5,447 nt of DNA, taken from Desulfobulbaceae bacterium UBA2213. Lineage in GTDB: Bacteria; Desulfobacterota; Desulfobulbia; Desulfobulbales; Desulfocapsaceae. Of this stretch, positions 1 to 5,284 are shown piece after piece (the stretch's first letter is position 1; each line of letters starts with the position of its first letter). The position numbers were made by a program, and so were the translations under genes. The notes below the pieces were generated by a model. That model ran no database searches. It saw nothing but the letters and a program-made list of their open reading frames with translations, and was not told the DNA's origin. Location: positions 1 to 5,447 of the forward strand of contig DCUN01000013.1 of assembly GCA_002327225.1 (NCBI GenBank), read 5' to 3'.

Positions 1-167
1 CCATGACCGCCAATGCCATGAAAGGTGATCGGGAGAAATGTCTTGAAGCCGGCATGAATGATTACATAAGTAAACCAATCAAACGCGAAATCGTTTTTAA
101 GATCCTTGAAGAACGACTCTACGTAACAGGTAACCAGCACCAGGGGCCCCATCACAACAAACCATGA
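1..167 (+). CDS. C-terminal end of a response-regulator receiver domain, probably a hybrid histidine kinase (5' end outside window)
   Basis: Only the last 54 codons and the TGA stop (165-167) are present; the frame enters from the left edge. The visible peptide starts MTANAMKGDREKCLEAGMND and continues into YISKP. This is the classic beta4-alpha4-beta5 end of a CheY-like receiver, and the Lys of the SKP motif (visible residue 24) is the conserved lysine that contacts the phosphorylated aspartate. The A-N-A-M-K-G-D form is most common in receiver domains at the C-terminus of hybrid sensor kinases, so that is the favoured parent; a stand-alone response regulator cannot be excluded. About 15 residues after the last helix form a His/Gln/Pro-rich tail (from G43) that looks disordered. 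The stop overlaps the ATG of the next gene, so the two are probably translationally coupled. Confidence 0.88.
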   Translation, partial: MTANAMKGDREKCLEAGMNDYISKPIKREIVFKILEERLYVTGNQHQGPHHNKP

Positions 168-1549
168 CCACTCACAGCAACACCAAACTATCGCTGACCA
201 GCCGGATAGTGACCTGGGCGGATCAACCGGGCACCGTACCGGTCGGCCCGAGGCAGATGCTCCACACCTTCATCCGTGTGATCCTGATTACGGCCAGGGA
301 ATTTCGCAAAAACGAACTTTCACTGCGCGCAAGCGCCCTCACCTACACCATCCTCCTCTCCCTGGTACCCATGCTGGCCATGAGTACCGCTCTGGTCAAA
401 GGCCTTGGCGGCAACAATCAGCTGCGGCAGGTTGTGTACGGCTACATTGACACCCTGGAACAGAACCCCGTGCCAACCGCCCCTGACCCCTCTCAGACTC
501 ATGGAGAACCAGCGGCTGAATCCGGAAAGTCTGCTGAAATGACCGCAACCCTGACCGTACATCTCCGATCGGCCGCAGACAAACTGTTCGACTATGTTGA
601 CAAGACCGACTTTACCACCCTGGGCTCTATCGGCGTCCTGGTTATGCTGATGACTATCATCTTGGTCTTTGACACCATTGAACAGGCCATGAATACCATC
701 TGGAAAGTACCCTCCGGCCGCACAGCACTGCGCAAGATCACCGACTATCTGGCCCTGCTGATCCTGATGCCGGTTGCCATCAATATTGGTTTTGCAGCCA
801 CCACTGTTATCAAAAATCCAACATTGCTGAGTATAATCGAACCGTTCCTGCCTGTGATCTGGCTGCAGACCTTCTTTCTCCTCATACTGCCAATCTTATT
901 TATCACCTTTGCCTTGACAGTCAGCTACATCGTTTTCCCCAACACCAGGGTATACACGATCCCCGCCTTTATTGGGGCGATACTTGCCGGCTCCCTCTGG
1001 TTCATCACCCAGAATATCTATATCAGCCTGCAGCTTGGGGTCTCCAACTACAACGCCATCTATGGTTCTTTTGCCACACTCCCCCTGTTCCTGGTCTGGT
1101 TATACCTGGGCTGGATTTTCATTCTGACCGGCGCCCAGGTCGCCTTTGCCTGCCAGACGCAGAACAAGTATCAACTTCTCCAGGCAACGCCAACTCCGGC
1201 CGAACAACTCAGCGCCGCTTTTGATATCGTCCATCAGGTCTTTGTTGCTTTTGATAAACAGCAGAGGATTACTATCAAGATGCTGCCCGATCTCTGCCCC
1301 GGTCAGAGACCATCTCTACTTTCATCGACAATGAACCAACTCGTTGCCGCAGGCATCATCCACATCGAGAACAAAAGACAGTGGCTGTTTCCAGCCTTGC
1401 CAGCCATAAAACTGACACAGGAAAGGATCGTCAAGGCTATCCTCGGCACAGATACCCCTGACACCGAAGGCGGCCGACAAAGCCGACAGGCCATAGAGGC
1501 GGCCAGTCAAACGCTTCCTCTGAGCTTTCAGGAAAGTCAAAATAGGTAG
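164..1549 (+). CDS. YihY/BrkB-family inner-membrane protein with a C-terminal cytoplasmic extension
   Basis: This is a 461-residue integral membrane protein of the YihY/BrkB family, once misnamed RNase BN; its molecular function is not settled, and transport or envelope roles have been proposed. About six hydrophobic segments are visible near residues 56-80, 150-173, 193-217, 227-258, 264-285 and 302-330. Family landmarks are R-A-S-A-L-T-Y with S-L-V-P-M (56-70), N-T-I-W-K-V-P (177-183), and the block Y-N-A-I-Y-G-S-F through W-L-Y-L-G-W to G-A-Q-V-A-F-A (296-329). A hydrophilic Pro/Glu/Ser stretch (about 100-127) lies between the first two segments and looks like an insertion. Residues 340-461 are soluble; 345-410 resembles a winged-helix-like extension found in some longer members. 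The start overlaps the upstream stop (ATGA, 164-167). The nearest purine-rich site (AGGGG, 142-146) is 17 bases away, so coupled re-initiation is likely. Confidence 0.93.
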   Translation: MTTHSNTKLSLTSRIVTWADQPGTVPVGPRQMLHTFIRVILITAREFRKNELSLRASALTYTILLSLVPMLAMSTALVKGLGGNNQLRQVVYGYIDTLEQNPVPTAPDPSQTHGEPAAESGKSAEMTATLTVHLRSAADKLFDYVDKTDFTTLGSIGVLVMLMTIILVFDTIEQAMNTIWKVPSGRTALRKITDYLALLILMPVAINIGFAATTVIKNPTLLSIIEPFLPVIWLQTFFLLILPILFITFALTVSYIVFPNTRVYTIPAFIGAILAGSLWFITQNIYISLQLGVSNYNAIYGSFATLPLFLVWLYLGWIFILTGAQVAFACQTQNKYQLLQATPTPAEQLSAAFDIVHQVFVAFDKQQRITIKMLPDLCPGQRPSLLSSTMNQLVAAGIIHIENKRQWLFPALPAIKLTQERIVKAILGTDTPDTEGGRQSRQAIEAASQTLPLSFQESQNR

Positions 1550-1568
1550 TACCCATCCTGGAAGATAT

Positions 1569-1583
1569 GTTGTACGGTACAAC
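1569..1583. promoter_or_regulatory. Perfect 15-base palindrome (7-base arms), candidate operator or small RNA hairpin
   Basis: The sequence GTTGTAC-G-GTACAAC has 7-base arms that are exact reverse complements around one central base. It lies 20 bases after the membrane protein stop and 43 bases before the lipoprotein start, where an operator would be expected. In RNA it could form a 6-bp stem with a CGG triloop, but no U-run follows, so it is not a convincing terminator. A TTGTAC hexamer inside it resembles a -35 box, but no good -10 box follows at normal spacing. Its role is inference. Confidence 0.35.
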
Positions 1584-1610
1584 GGCATTTCATGCTCGAT
1601 GCCACCACTT

Positions 1611-1620
1611 AAAGAGGAAG
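1611..1620 (+). promoter_or_regulatory. Shine-Dalgarno site that fixes the lipoprotein start at 1627
   Basis: The purine run AAAGAGGAAG ends 6 bases before the ATG at 1627. The earlier in-frame ATG at 1567 has no such site and would put twenty non-hydrophobic residues ahead of the lipoprotein signal peptide. The start at 1627 is therefore preferred. Confidence 0.7.
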
Positions 1621-1626
1621 AATCAG

Positions 1627-1941
1627 ATGAAAAAGTTTTTATTATTCACCATGCTAGCCAATGTGATGTTTTCCGGCTGCAGCAGTGAAGAGCCCAAGAC
1701 TCCACCCACAGAAAAGACAACACCTCCAGCCATTCAAGCCGCTACCGACAAGGCCCATGAAGTTATTGACAAGACGGCAACCCTCTCTCAGACTGTAGCC
1801 GGGAAGGCAGCGGAAATAAAAGAGATTGCCCTGAAAGCCGCTGACGACATACATGCCACGATCCAGAAAAGCAGTGAACAGGTTACGGAAAAAGAAACTG
1901 AGAGCCAGGAAGCACCAGCAGCTGCTGAACCCCACAAATAA
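1627..1941 (+). CDS. Small predicted outer-membrane lipoprotein with an Ala-rich amphipathic helical body
   Basis: The 104-residue product begins with a lipoprotein signal peptide: positive start (MKK), hydrophobic core (residues 4-15) and lipobox F-S-G-C with the lipidated cysteine at Cys18. Ser at the +2 position (S19) argues against inner-membrane retention, so outer membrane is likely. A Pro/Thr/Lys-rich linker (23-36) is followed by a predicted long helix (about 37-92) rich in Ala, Lys, Glu and Thr. It can be laid out as five consecutive 11-residue units (38-48, 49-59, 60-70, 71-81, 82-92). The tail (93-104) is Ala/Pro/Glu-rich. I do not recognise a named family. The composition recalls periplasmic coiled-coil or LEA-like lipoproteins, but no catalytic motif is present. 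It lies in the same direction as its neighbours, 77 bases after the YihY-like gene and 74 before the DUF1456 gene. Confidence 0.8.
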   Translation: MKKFLLFTMLANVMFSGCSSEEPKTPPTEKTTPPAIQAATDKAHEVIDKTATLSQTVAGKAAEIKEIALKAADDIHATIQKSSEQVTEKETESQEAPAAAEPHK

Positions 1942-1980
1942 CAGAACACGTCAGACATCCCTGATCTAGAAAATAAGAGA

Positions 1981-2019
1981 ATGGATACCCGACCAGGATT
2001 CACCAGGAATACTAGATGA
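1981..2019 (+). other. Possible 12-codon upstream ORF ending on the start codon of the DUF1456 gene
   Basis: An ATG at 1981 opens a short frame (M-D-T-R-P-G-F-T-R-N-T-R) whose TGA at 2017-2019 overlaps the ATG at 2016 as ATGA. This is the same stop/start arrangement seen at two other junctions in this window. The purine stretch before it (AAGAGA, 1975-1980) directly abuts the ATG, which is too close for a good ribosome site, so translation is uncertain. Confidence 0.2.
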
Positions 2020-2519
2020 CCAACAATGACATTCTCCGCAGGATCCGCTATGCACTCGACCTGCCCGACGCAACTCTCGTTGAAATATGCAGACTTGGAG
2101 GACTTGAACTGGAGAAATCGTCAGTTCCGTCCTTACTGAAGAAGGAAGAAGAGGAAGGCTTCCTTGCCTGCAGTGATCAGGTCATAGGCTCTTTTCTCGA
2201 TGGTCTCATTATAAAAAACAGAGGTCATAAAGAGAACAATCCCGACCAGGAGAATATCGCCTCGACCATCACCAACAATATCGTCCTCAAAAAACTGCGC
2301 ATTGCCCTGGAGCTCAAGGAAGAGGGAATGCTTGAAATTCTGGAACTGGCCCATGCTGGTGTCACCAAGGCCAAGTTGAGTGCCTTGTTCAGAAAAGAAG
2401 GGCATAAAAATTACAAGGAATGCGGCAATCAGTTTCTCAGAAGCTTCCTCAAAGGACTCGCTATTCGTTGCAGGGAGCAAAAAGATACCGCCCGTGCCGA
2501 AAGGCCGGAAGAGCCATGA
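2016..2519 (+). CDS. DUF1456 family protein (YehS-like), tandem duplicate of one helical domain
   Basis: The 167-residue soluble protein matches the DUF1456/YehS family in length (E. coli YehS is about 156 residues) and in both repeat units. Its function is unknown. Unit 1 (about 4-70) and unit 2 (about 88-154) align along their whole length. N-D-I-L-R-R-I-R-Y-A-L-D-L pairs with N-I-V-L-K-K-L-R-I-A-L-E-L. L-L-K-K-E pairs with L-F-R-K-E. C-S-D-Q-V-I-G-S-F-L-D-G-L pairs with C-G-N-Q-F-L-R-S-F-L-K-G-L. Both end in a basic patch (K-N-R-G and R-C-R-E), and a polar Asn/Glu linker (71-87) joins them. A site AGGA (2005-2008) lies 7 bases before the ATG. The TGA overlaps the next gene's ATG (2516-2519), so it is coupled to an RNA-modifying enzyme, which is compatible with an RNA- or ribosome-related role. 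That role is inference. Confidence 0.92.
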   Translation: MTNNDILRRIRYALDLPDATLVEICRLGGLELEKSSVPSLLKKEEEEGFLACSDQVIGSFLDGLIIKNRGHKENNPDQENIASTITNNIVLKKLRIALELKEEGMLEILELAHAGVTKAKLSALFRKEGHKNYKECGNQFLRSFLKGLAIRCREQKDTARAERPEEP

Positions 2520-3412
2520 GAAATATTCTGAGCAAAAACGGATCAGACCTGCTGAGTCTTCTCACTGATGCCGGCTACTCAAAGACAAAGGCGAAGCAGC
2601 TGGTCAAACATGGGGCCGTTGTCATTGGCGACAAGGAGGCGACACGGGCCGACCAGCTTTTGCTGGCAGGAGAGCTGGTCAGTATTCGTTCAGAGCAGGA
2701 GATGCGCGCCCAGGCCAAAGATTGTCCGGGGCTTACGATCCTCTACGAAGACGAGGATATCATTGTCATCGACAAGCCGGCCGGCCTGCTGACCATTGCC
2801 AGCGAAAATGAAAAAAGAAAGACCGCCTTTTACCTGCTCAGCAGCTATCTCAAGGAGCGGGCTCAATCGGCTGAAGAACGGATCTTCATCGTCCATCGGC
2901 TGGATCAGGGGACTTCCGGCCTGCTTGTTTTTGCCAAAAACGAGCAGGCAAAAAAGATCCTTCAGGATCAGTGGGAACTTGCGGAGAAGAGATACTCCGC
3001 CGTGGTCGAAGGGATCCCTGAAGAGAAAGAGGGCCAGATTGTAAGTATGCTCTCCGAGTCAAAGGCCCTGCGGGTCTATAGCGTCAGGGACACAAGCGAG
3101 GAAGGAAAGGAGGCCAAAACCAACTACAAAGTGGTGAAAGAAAGTGAGGCCTATGCCCTGCTCGATATCACCCTGCTCACCGGACGCAAGAACCAGATCC
3201 GCGTTCACATGGCCGACCTTGGCCACCCCATTGCAGGCGACAGGAAATATGGGGCCACAACCAATCCTCTGCGCAGAATGGGGTTGCACGCCTATTTCCT
3301 CTCCTTCAATCACCCCACCATCCCCGAAAAGCGGATGGAATTTGAGATCAAGATACCAGGGAAATTCCACATCCTTTTTTCTAAAAAAAAGGGGGCAGGA
3401 AAGAGGGGCTAA
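2516..3412 (+). CDS. RluA-family RNA pseudouridine synthase with N-terminal S4 RNA-binding domain
   Basis: The 298-residue enzyme is expected to isomerise uridine to pseudouridine in rRNA or tRNA. An S4 domain occupies about residues 9-57 (L-S-L-L-T-D-A-G-Y-S-K-T-K-A through G-E-L-V-S-I). The catalytic domain starts near I-L-Y-E-D-E-D (75-81) and I-D-K-P-A-G (85-90). The signature H-R-L-D-Q-G-T-S-G-L (127-136) carries the catalytic Asp130. Tyr160 in K-R-Y is the usual active-site tyrosine, and G-R-K-N-Q-I-R-V-H (223-231) is the conserved RNA/active-site motif, with K-N replacing the more common T-H. A-G-D-R-K-Y-G (240-246) also fits. The target site cannot be told from sequence. An earlier in-frame ATG (2420) would add 32 residues overlapping the DUF1456 gene and lacks family similarity. 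ATG 2516 has GGAAGAG just upstream (2507-2513) and the ATGA overlap. The C-terminus is a basic K-K-K-G-A-G-K-R-G tail encoded partly by an A8 run. Confidence 0.94.
   Translation: MRNILSKNGSDLLSLLTDAGYSKTKAKQLVKHGAVVIGDKEATRADQLLLAGELVSIRSEQEMRAQAKDCPGLTILYEDEDIIVIDKPAGLLTIASENEKRKTAFYLLSSYLKERAQSAEERIFIVHRLDQGTSGLLVFAKNEQAKKILQDQWELAEKRYSAVVEGIPEEKEGQIVSMLSESKALRVYSVRDTSEEGKEAKTNYKVVKESEAYALLDITLLTGRKNQIRVHMADLGHPIAGDRKYGATTNPLRRMGLHAYFLSFNHPTIPEKRMEFEIKIPGKFHILFSKKKGAGKRG
3373..3392. repeat. 8-bp perfect inverted repeat of T6/A8 tracts at the end of the pseudouridine synthase gene
   Basis: CCTTTTTT (3373-3380) pairs with AAAAAAGG (3385-3392) across a 4-base loop; the A8 run (3383-3390) is followed directly by G5. 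It lies inside the coding region, 18 bases before the stop codon. It could be a weak hairpin or a slippage-prone tract. On the minus strand it appears as a T8 run downstream of amrS, but no GC-rich stem directly precedes it. Confidence 0.35.
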
Positions 3413-3427
3413 CAAACTTCCACACGA

Positions 3428-3468
3428 GTCTCAAGAGAGACGGGGAAGCAATCCGATCTCTTTTCCCC
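3428..3468. terminator. Weak candidate bidirectional terminator region between converging genes
   Basis: The 56-base spacer between the two convergent stops contains GTCTC-AAGA-GAGAC (3428-3441, a 5-bp stem with a 4-base loop). It also contains GGGGAA (3442-3447) complementary to TTCCCC (3463-3468) across 15 bases, with alternative pairing of AAGAGA (3433-3438) to TCTCTT (3457-3462). None is a strong GC stem with an adjacent long U-run. Termination here is expected from the convergent layout rather than proved. Confidence 0.3.
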
Positions 3469-4482
3469 TTATCTCCACACGCCGGCAATCGGTTCGGCGC
3501 ATTGCGGACAGCAGCCATCAACAAGCCTGTTTTCCTGAATGGTGAACCCCCTCCGGCTGATCAGTCTGGCCTGACATGCCGGACAGGAACTGTTTTCTCC
3601 TCCCGAGCCGGGGACATTGCCTTCATAGACAAACCTGAGTCCGGCAGCCAGTCCGATCTCCCTGGCCTTCTGCAGAGAGTGCAGCGAGGTGGGCGGCCTG
3701 TCCGTCATCTTATAAGTGGGAGAGAAGGCCGTCACGTGCCAGGGAATCGACGGATCAATGGAGACTATAAATTCAGCAATCTGCCTCAACTCCGCCTCAC
3801 TGTCATTGAGTCCTGGAATGAGCAGGGTGGTAAGCTCCACCCACACCCCGAGCTCATGCATGAGCTGCACGGTATCGAGTACCGGAGACAGACGGGCGCC
3901 GCATATCTTCCGGTAAAAATCATCGCTGAATGCTTTAATGTCGATATTGATACCATCGAGAACCGGCGCCAGTTTTCTGGTTGCAGCATCCGTCATATAG
4001 CCATTGGAGACAAAGACATTCTTCAGCCCCTGCTCGCGGGCCAGTAAAGAGCAATCATAGGCAAACTCGAAAAAGATCGTCGGCTCCACATAGGTATAAC
4101 TGATCGACCGGCAGCCATTGTTCACAGCGTTTGCCACCACCTGTTCCGGAGTTCGCAGGATTCCTGGAGGATGCTCCGCCTCAAACTCCCCGGGCTGGGA
4201 GATGGAAAAATTCTGACAATGGCGGCAGCGAAAATTACAGCCGACTGTAGCAATGGAGAACGATTGACTCCCCGGCAAAAAATGGAACAGCGGTTTCTTC
4301 TCCACCGGATCCACATGCTCGGCGACCAGACGCCCATAGACCAGAGTGGACAAAACCCCTTTCCTGTTCTCACGCACCCCGCAGATACCACGATGCCCCT
4401 CCTTGATCCGGCAGTGATGGGCGCAGAGCCCGCAGATCACCTCACCATCATTACCCTGACTGTACAATTGCGCCTCATGCAT
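3469..4482 (-). CDS. amrS: AmmeMemoRadiSam system radical SAM enzyme AmrS
   Basis: The 337-residue protein has the radical SAM signature C-N-F-R-C-R-H-C, with Cys82, Cys86 and Cys89 binding the 4Fe-4S cluster that cleaves S-adenosylmethionine. Family landmarks are an N-terminal cysteine group (C-G-L-C-A-H-H-C, Cys17/20/24, and G-I-C-G-V-R-E-N near Cys34), Y-T-Y-V-E-P-T (129-135), V-S-N-G-Y (158-162), I-N-I-D-I-K-A-F (178-185), L-I-P-G-L-N-D (221-227), W-H-V-T-A-F-S-P (248-255) and Y-E-G-N-V-P-G (286-292). The C-terminal cysteine pairs Cys300/303 and Cys325/328 look like a zinc ribbon. The substrate is unknown; the family is named for its co-occurrence with Memo and AMMECR1 domains. The start is well supported by GGAGG (4491-4495), 8 bases upstream. 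It overlaps the end of the upstream transferase gene by 8 bases, which implies coupled translation. Neither partner protein is encoded in the window. Confidence 0.95.
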   Translation of the reverse strand: MHEAQLYSQGNDGEVICGLCAHHCRIKEGHRGICGVRENRKGVLSTLVYGRLVAEHVDPVEKKPLFHFLPGSQSFSIATVGCNFRCRHCQNFSISQPGEFEAEHPPGILRTPEQVVANAVNNGCRSISYTYVEPTIFFEFAYDCSLLAREQGLKNVFVSNGYMTDAATRKLAPVLDGINIDIKAFSDDFYRKICGARLSPVLDTVQLMHELGVWVELTTLLIPGLNDSEAELRQIAEFIVSIDPSIPWHVTAFSPTYKMTDRPPTSLHSLQKAREIGLAAGLRFVYEGNVPGSGGENSSCPACQARLISRRGFTIQENRLVDGCCPQCAEPIAGVWR

Positions 4483-5254
4483 CAGAAGAGCCTCCAGACG
4501 TATTATTATCCTTCACCGCCCGCCCCTGTTGCCACCTGCCATCAAGGTACAGATAGTGAGGAGTAAAGCGGCTTTTATAATTCATGGCCGCCACTGACTG
4601 AATATAATAGCCAAGATAGAGATAATGAATCTGCTGACAGCGACAGAACTCCGCCATGGTCAGGATATTAAAGGTTCCCAGGCTTCGACCGCCTTGAGCA
4701 GGATCAAAATAAAAATAGACAGCATTCATCCATTTTTCACCCACATCGACGATGGCGCAGCCGACAAGCCTCCCCTCCAGCCGATAACGAATCTCAACAC
4801 ATGAAACAATGGAGGTGAGGAAAAAACCGGAATAATAGCTCCCGGCCTGATTGTTCTTGTGCGGATAGCGACTGGAGAGGAACTGCTGACACAAGGCCAG
4901 GTTTTCCGGACTGAGCTGCACCGGCCCGAACTCGATGTCAAGATCCTGGTTTTTTTTCATCACCCGCCGCTGATTGCGGTTGAGCTGCAGCTCCTGCGTA
5001 TGCAGACGGATGGGCACACAGGCAGAGCACTCATGACAACGCATGGCGTAGAGGCAATTGCCGTTGCGGCGATAGCCGGAGGCCAGAAACAGCTCCATGA
5101 TCCGCTCCGGAACAGGAGAGAACAGGGCCTGATAAAAAATAGCAGTATGGGGCAGATGATAGGGACACTCTACTGCCATCTCGACAAAATAGTCATCAAA
5201 ACGGCGTTGCAGCTCCGCAAATTCGACAGCGCATTGTTGATCGTAGTGAGTCAT
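4475..5254 (-). CDS. bpt: Bpt/ATE-family aminoacyl-tRNA--protein transferase (N-degron leucyl/arginyltransferase)
   Basis: The 259-residue enzyme belongs to the family that moves an amino acid from aminoacyl-tRNA onto N-terminal Asp or Glu of proteins, creating a degradation signal read by ClpS/ClpAP in bacteria. The N-terminal ATE domain (about 20-90) shows C-P-Y-H-L-P (Cys30), G-Y-R-R-N-G (60-65) and R-C-H-E-C-S-A-C-V-P-I-R (72-83; Cys73/76/79). The C-terminal acetyltransferase-like domain (about 105-240) has Y-F-Y-F-D-P (180-185), S-L-G-T-F (191-195), L-Y-L-G-Y-Y-I (212-218), M-N-Y-K-S-R-F-T-P-H (224-233) and L-D-G-R-W (237-241). Bacterial Bpt adds leucine and eukaryotic ATE1 adds arginine; which applies here is not provable from sequence. 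The clustered cysteines may bind metal or an Fe-S cluster (inference). A site AAGGAG (5269-5274) lies 14 bases before the ATG, longer than usual. The Gly/Ser tail (252-259) overlaps the amrS ribosome site. It starts 30 bases after gdhA. Confidence 0.9.
   Translation of the reverse strand: MTHYDQQCAVEFAELQRRFDDYFVEMAVECPYHLPHTAIFYQALFSPVPERIMELFLASGYRRNGNCLYAMRCHECSACVPIRLHTQELQLNRNQRRVMKKNQDLDIEFGPVQLSPENLALCQQFLSSRYPHKNNQAGSYYSGFFLTSIVSCVEIRYRLEGRLVGCAIVDVGEKWMNAVYFYFDPAQGGRSLGTFNILTMAEFCRCQQIHYLYLGYYIQSVAAMNYKSRFTPHYLYLDGRWQQGRAVKDNNTSGGSSDA
4491..4495 (-). promoter_or_regulatory. Strong Shine-Dalgarno (GGAGG) for amrS inside the end of bpt
   Basis: Read on the minus strand, GGAGG lies 8 bases before the amrS ATG (4482-4480) and codes for two Gly codons in the tail of the upstream transferase. 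The transferase stop (4477-4475) falls inside the amrS reading frame in the arrangement ATGCATGA, giving an 8-base overlap. This favours translational coupling of the two genes. Confidence 0.75.
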
Positions 5255-5268
5255 ACAAACACGTAAAG

Positions 5269-5274
5269 CTCCTT
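5269..5274 (-). promoter_or_regulatory. Probable ribosome binding site of bpt in the gdhA-bpt gap
   Basis: On the minus strand AAGGAG lies between the gdhA stop (5287-5285) and the bpt ATG (5254-5252). The spacing of 14 bases is long. No in-frame ATG, GTG or TTG lies closer, so the ATG at 5254 is kept. The 30-base gap has no room for a promoter plus terminator, which supports co-transcription with gdhA. Confidence 0.55.
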
Positions 5275-5284
5275 GAATCCTTTC

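Noticed and set aside
143..150. GGGGCCCC palindrome just before the YihY-like start
   Set aside because: It is an 8-base palindrome inside the coding tail of the receiver-domain gene; it is too short to claim as a regulatory site.
1567..1626. 20-residue N-terminal extension of the lipoprotein from an upstream ATG
   Set aside because: The added residues are not hydrophobic and would bury the signal peptide; the start at 1627 has a good ribosome site.
2152..2164. Inverted repeat AGGAAG-G-CTTCCT
   Set aside because: It lies inside the DUF1456 coding region, where an acidic Glu run gives repetitive GAA/GAG codons; coincidence is the simplest explanation.
2420..2515. 32-residue N-terminal extension of the pseudouridine synthase
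   Set aside because: It would overlap the conserved end of the DUF1456 gene and has no similarity to the family; the ATGA overlap start at 2516 fits better.
3059..3415. 118-codon minus-strand open frame
   Set aside because: It is antisense to the catalytic domain of the pseudouridine synthase, with no recognised motif.
3502..4047. 181-codon plus-strand open frame
   Set aside because: It lies fully antisense to the well-supported amrS gene, has no recognisable domain and no ribosome site. It is a shadow of the real gene's codon pattern.
4171..4566. 131-codon plus-strand open frame spanning the bpt-amrS junction
   Set aside because: It is antisense to two recognised genes, with unstructured composition and no start signal.
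4859..5266. 135-codon plus-strand open frame
   Set aside because: It is antisense to the bpt gene and shows no family motif; the bpt frame carries all the conserved transferase motifs.
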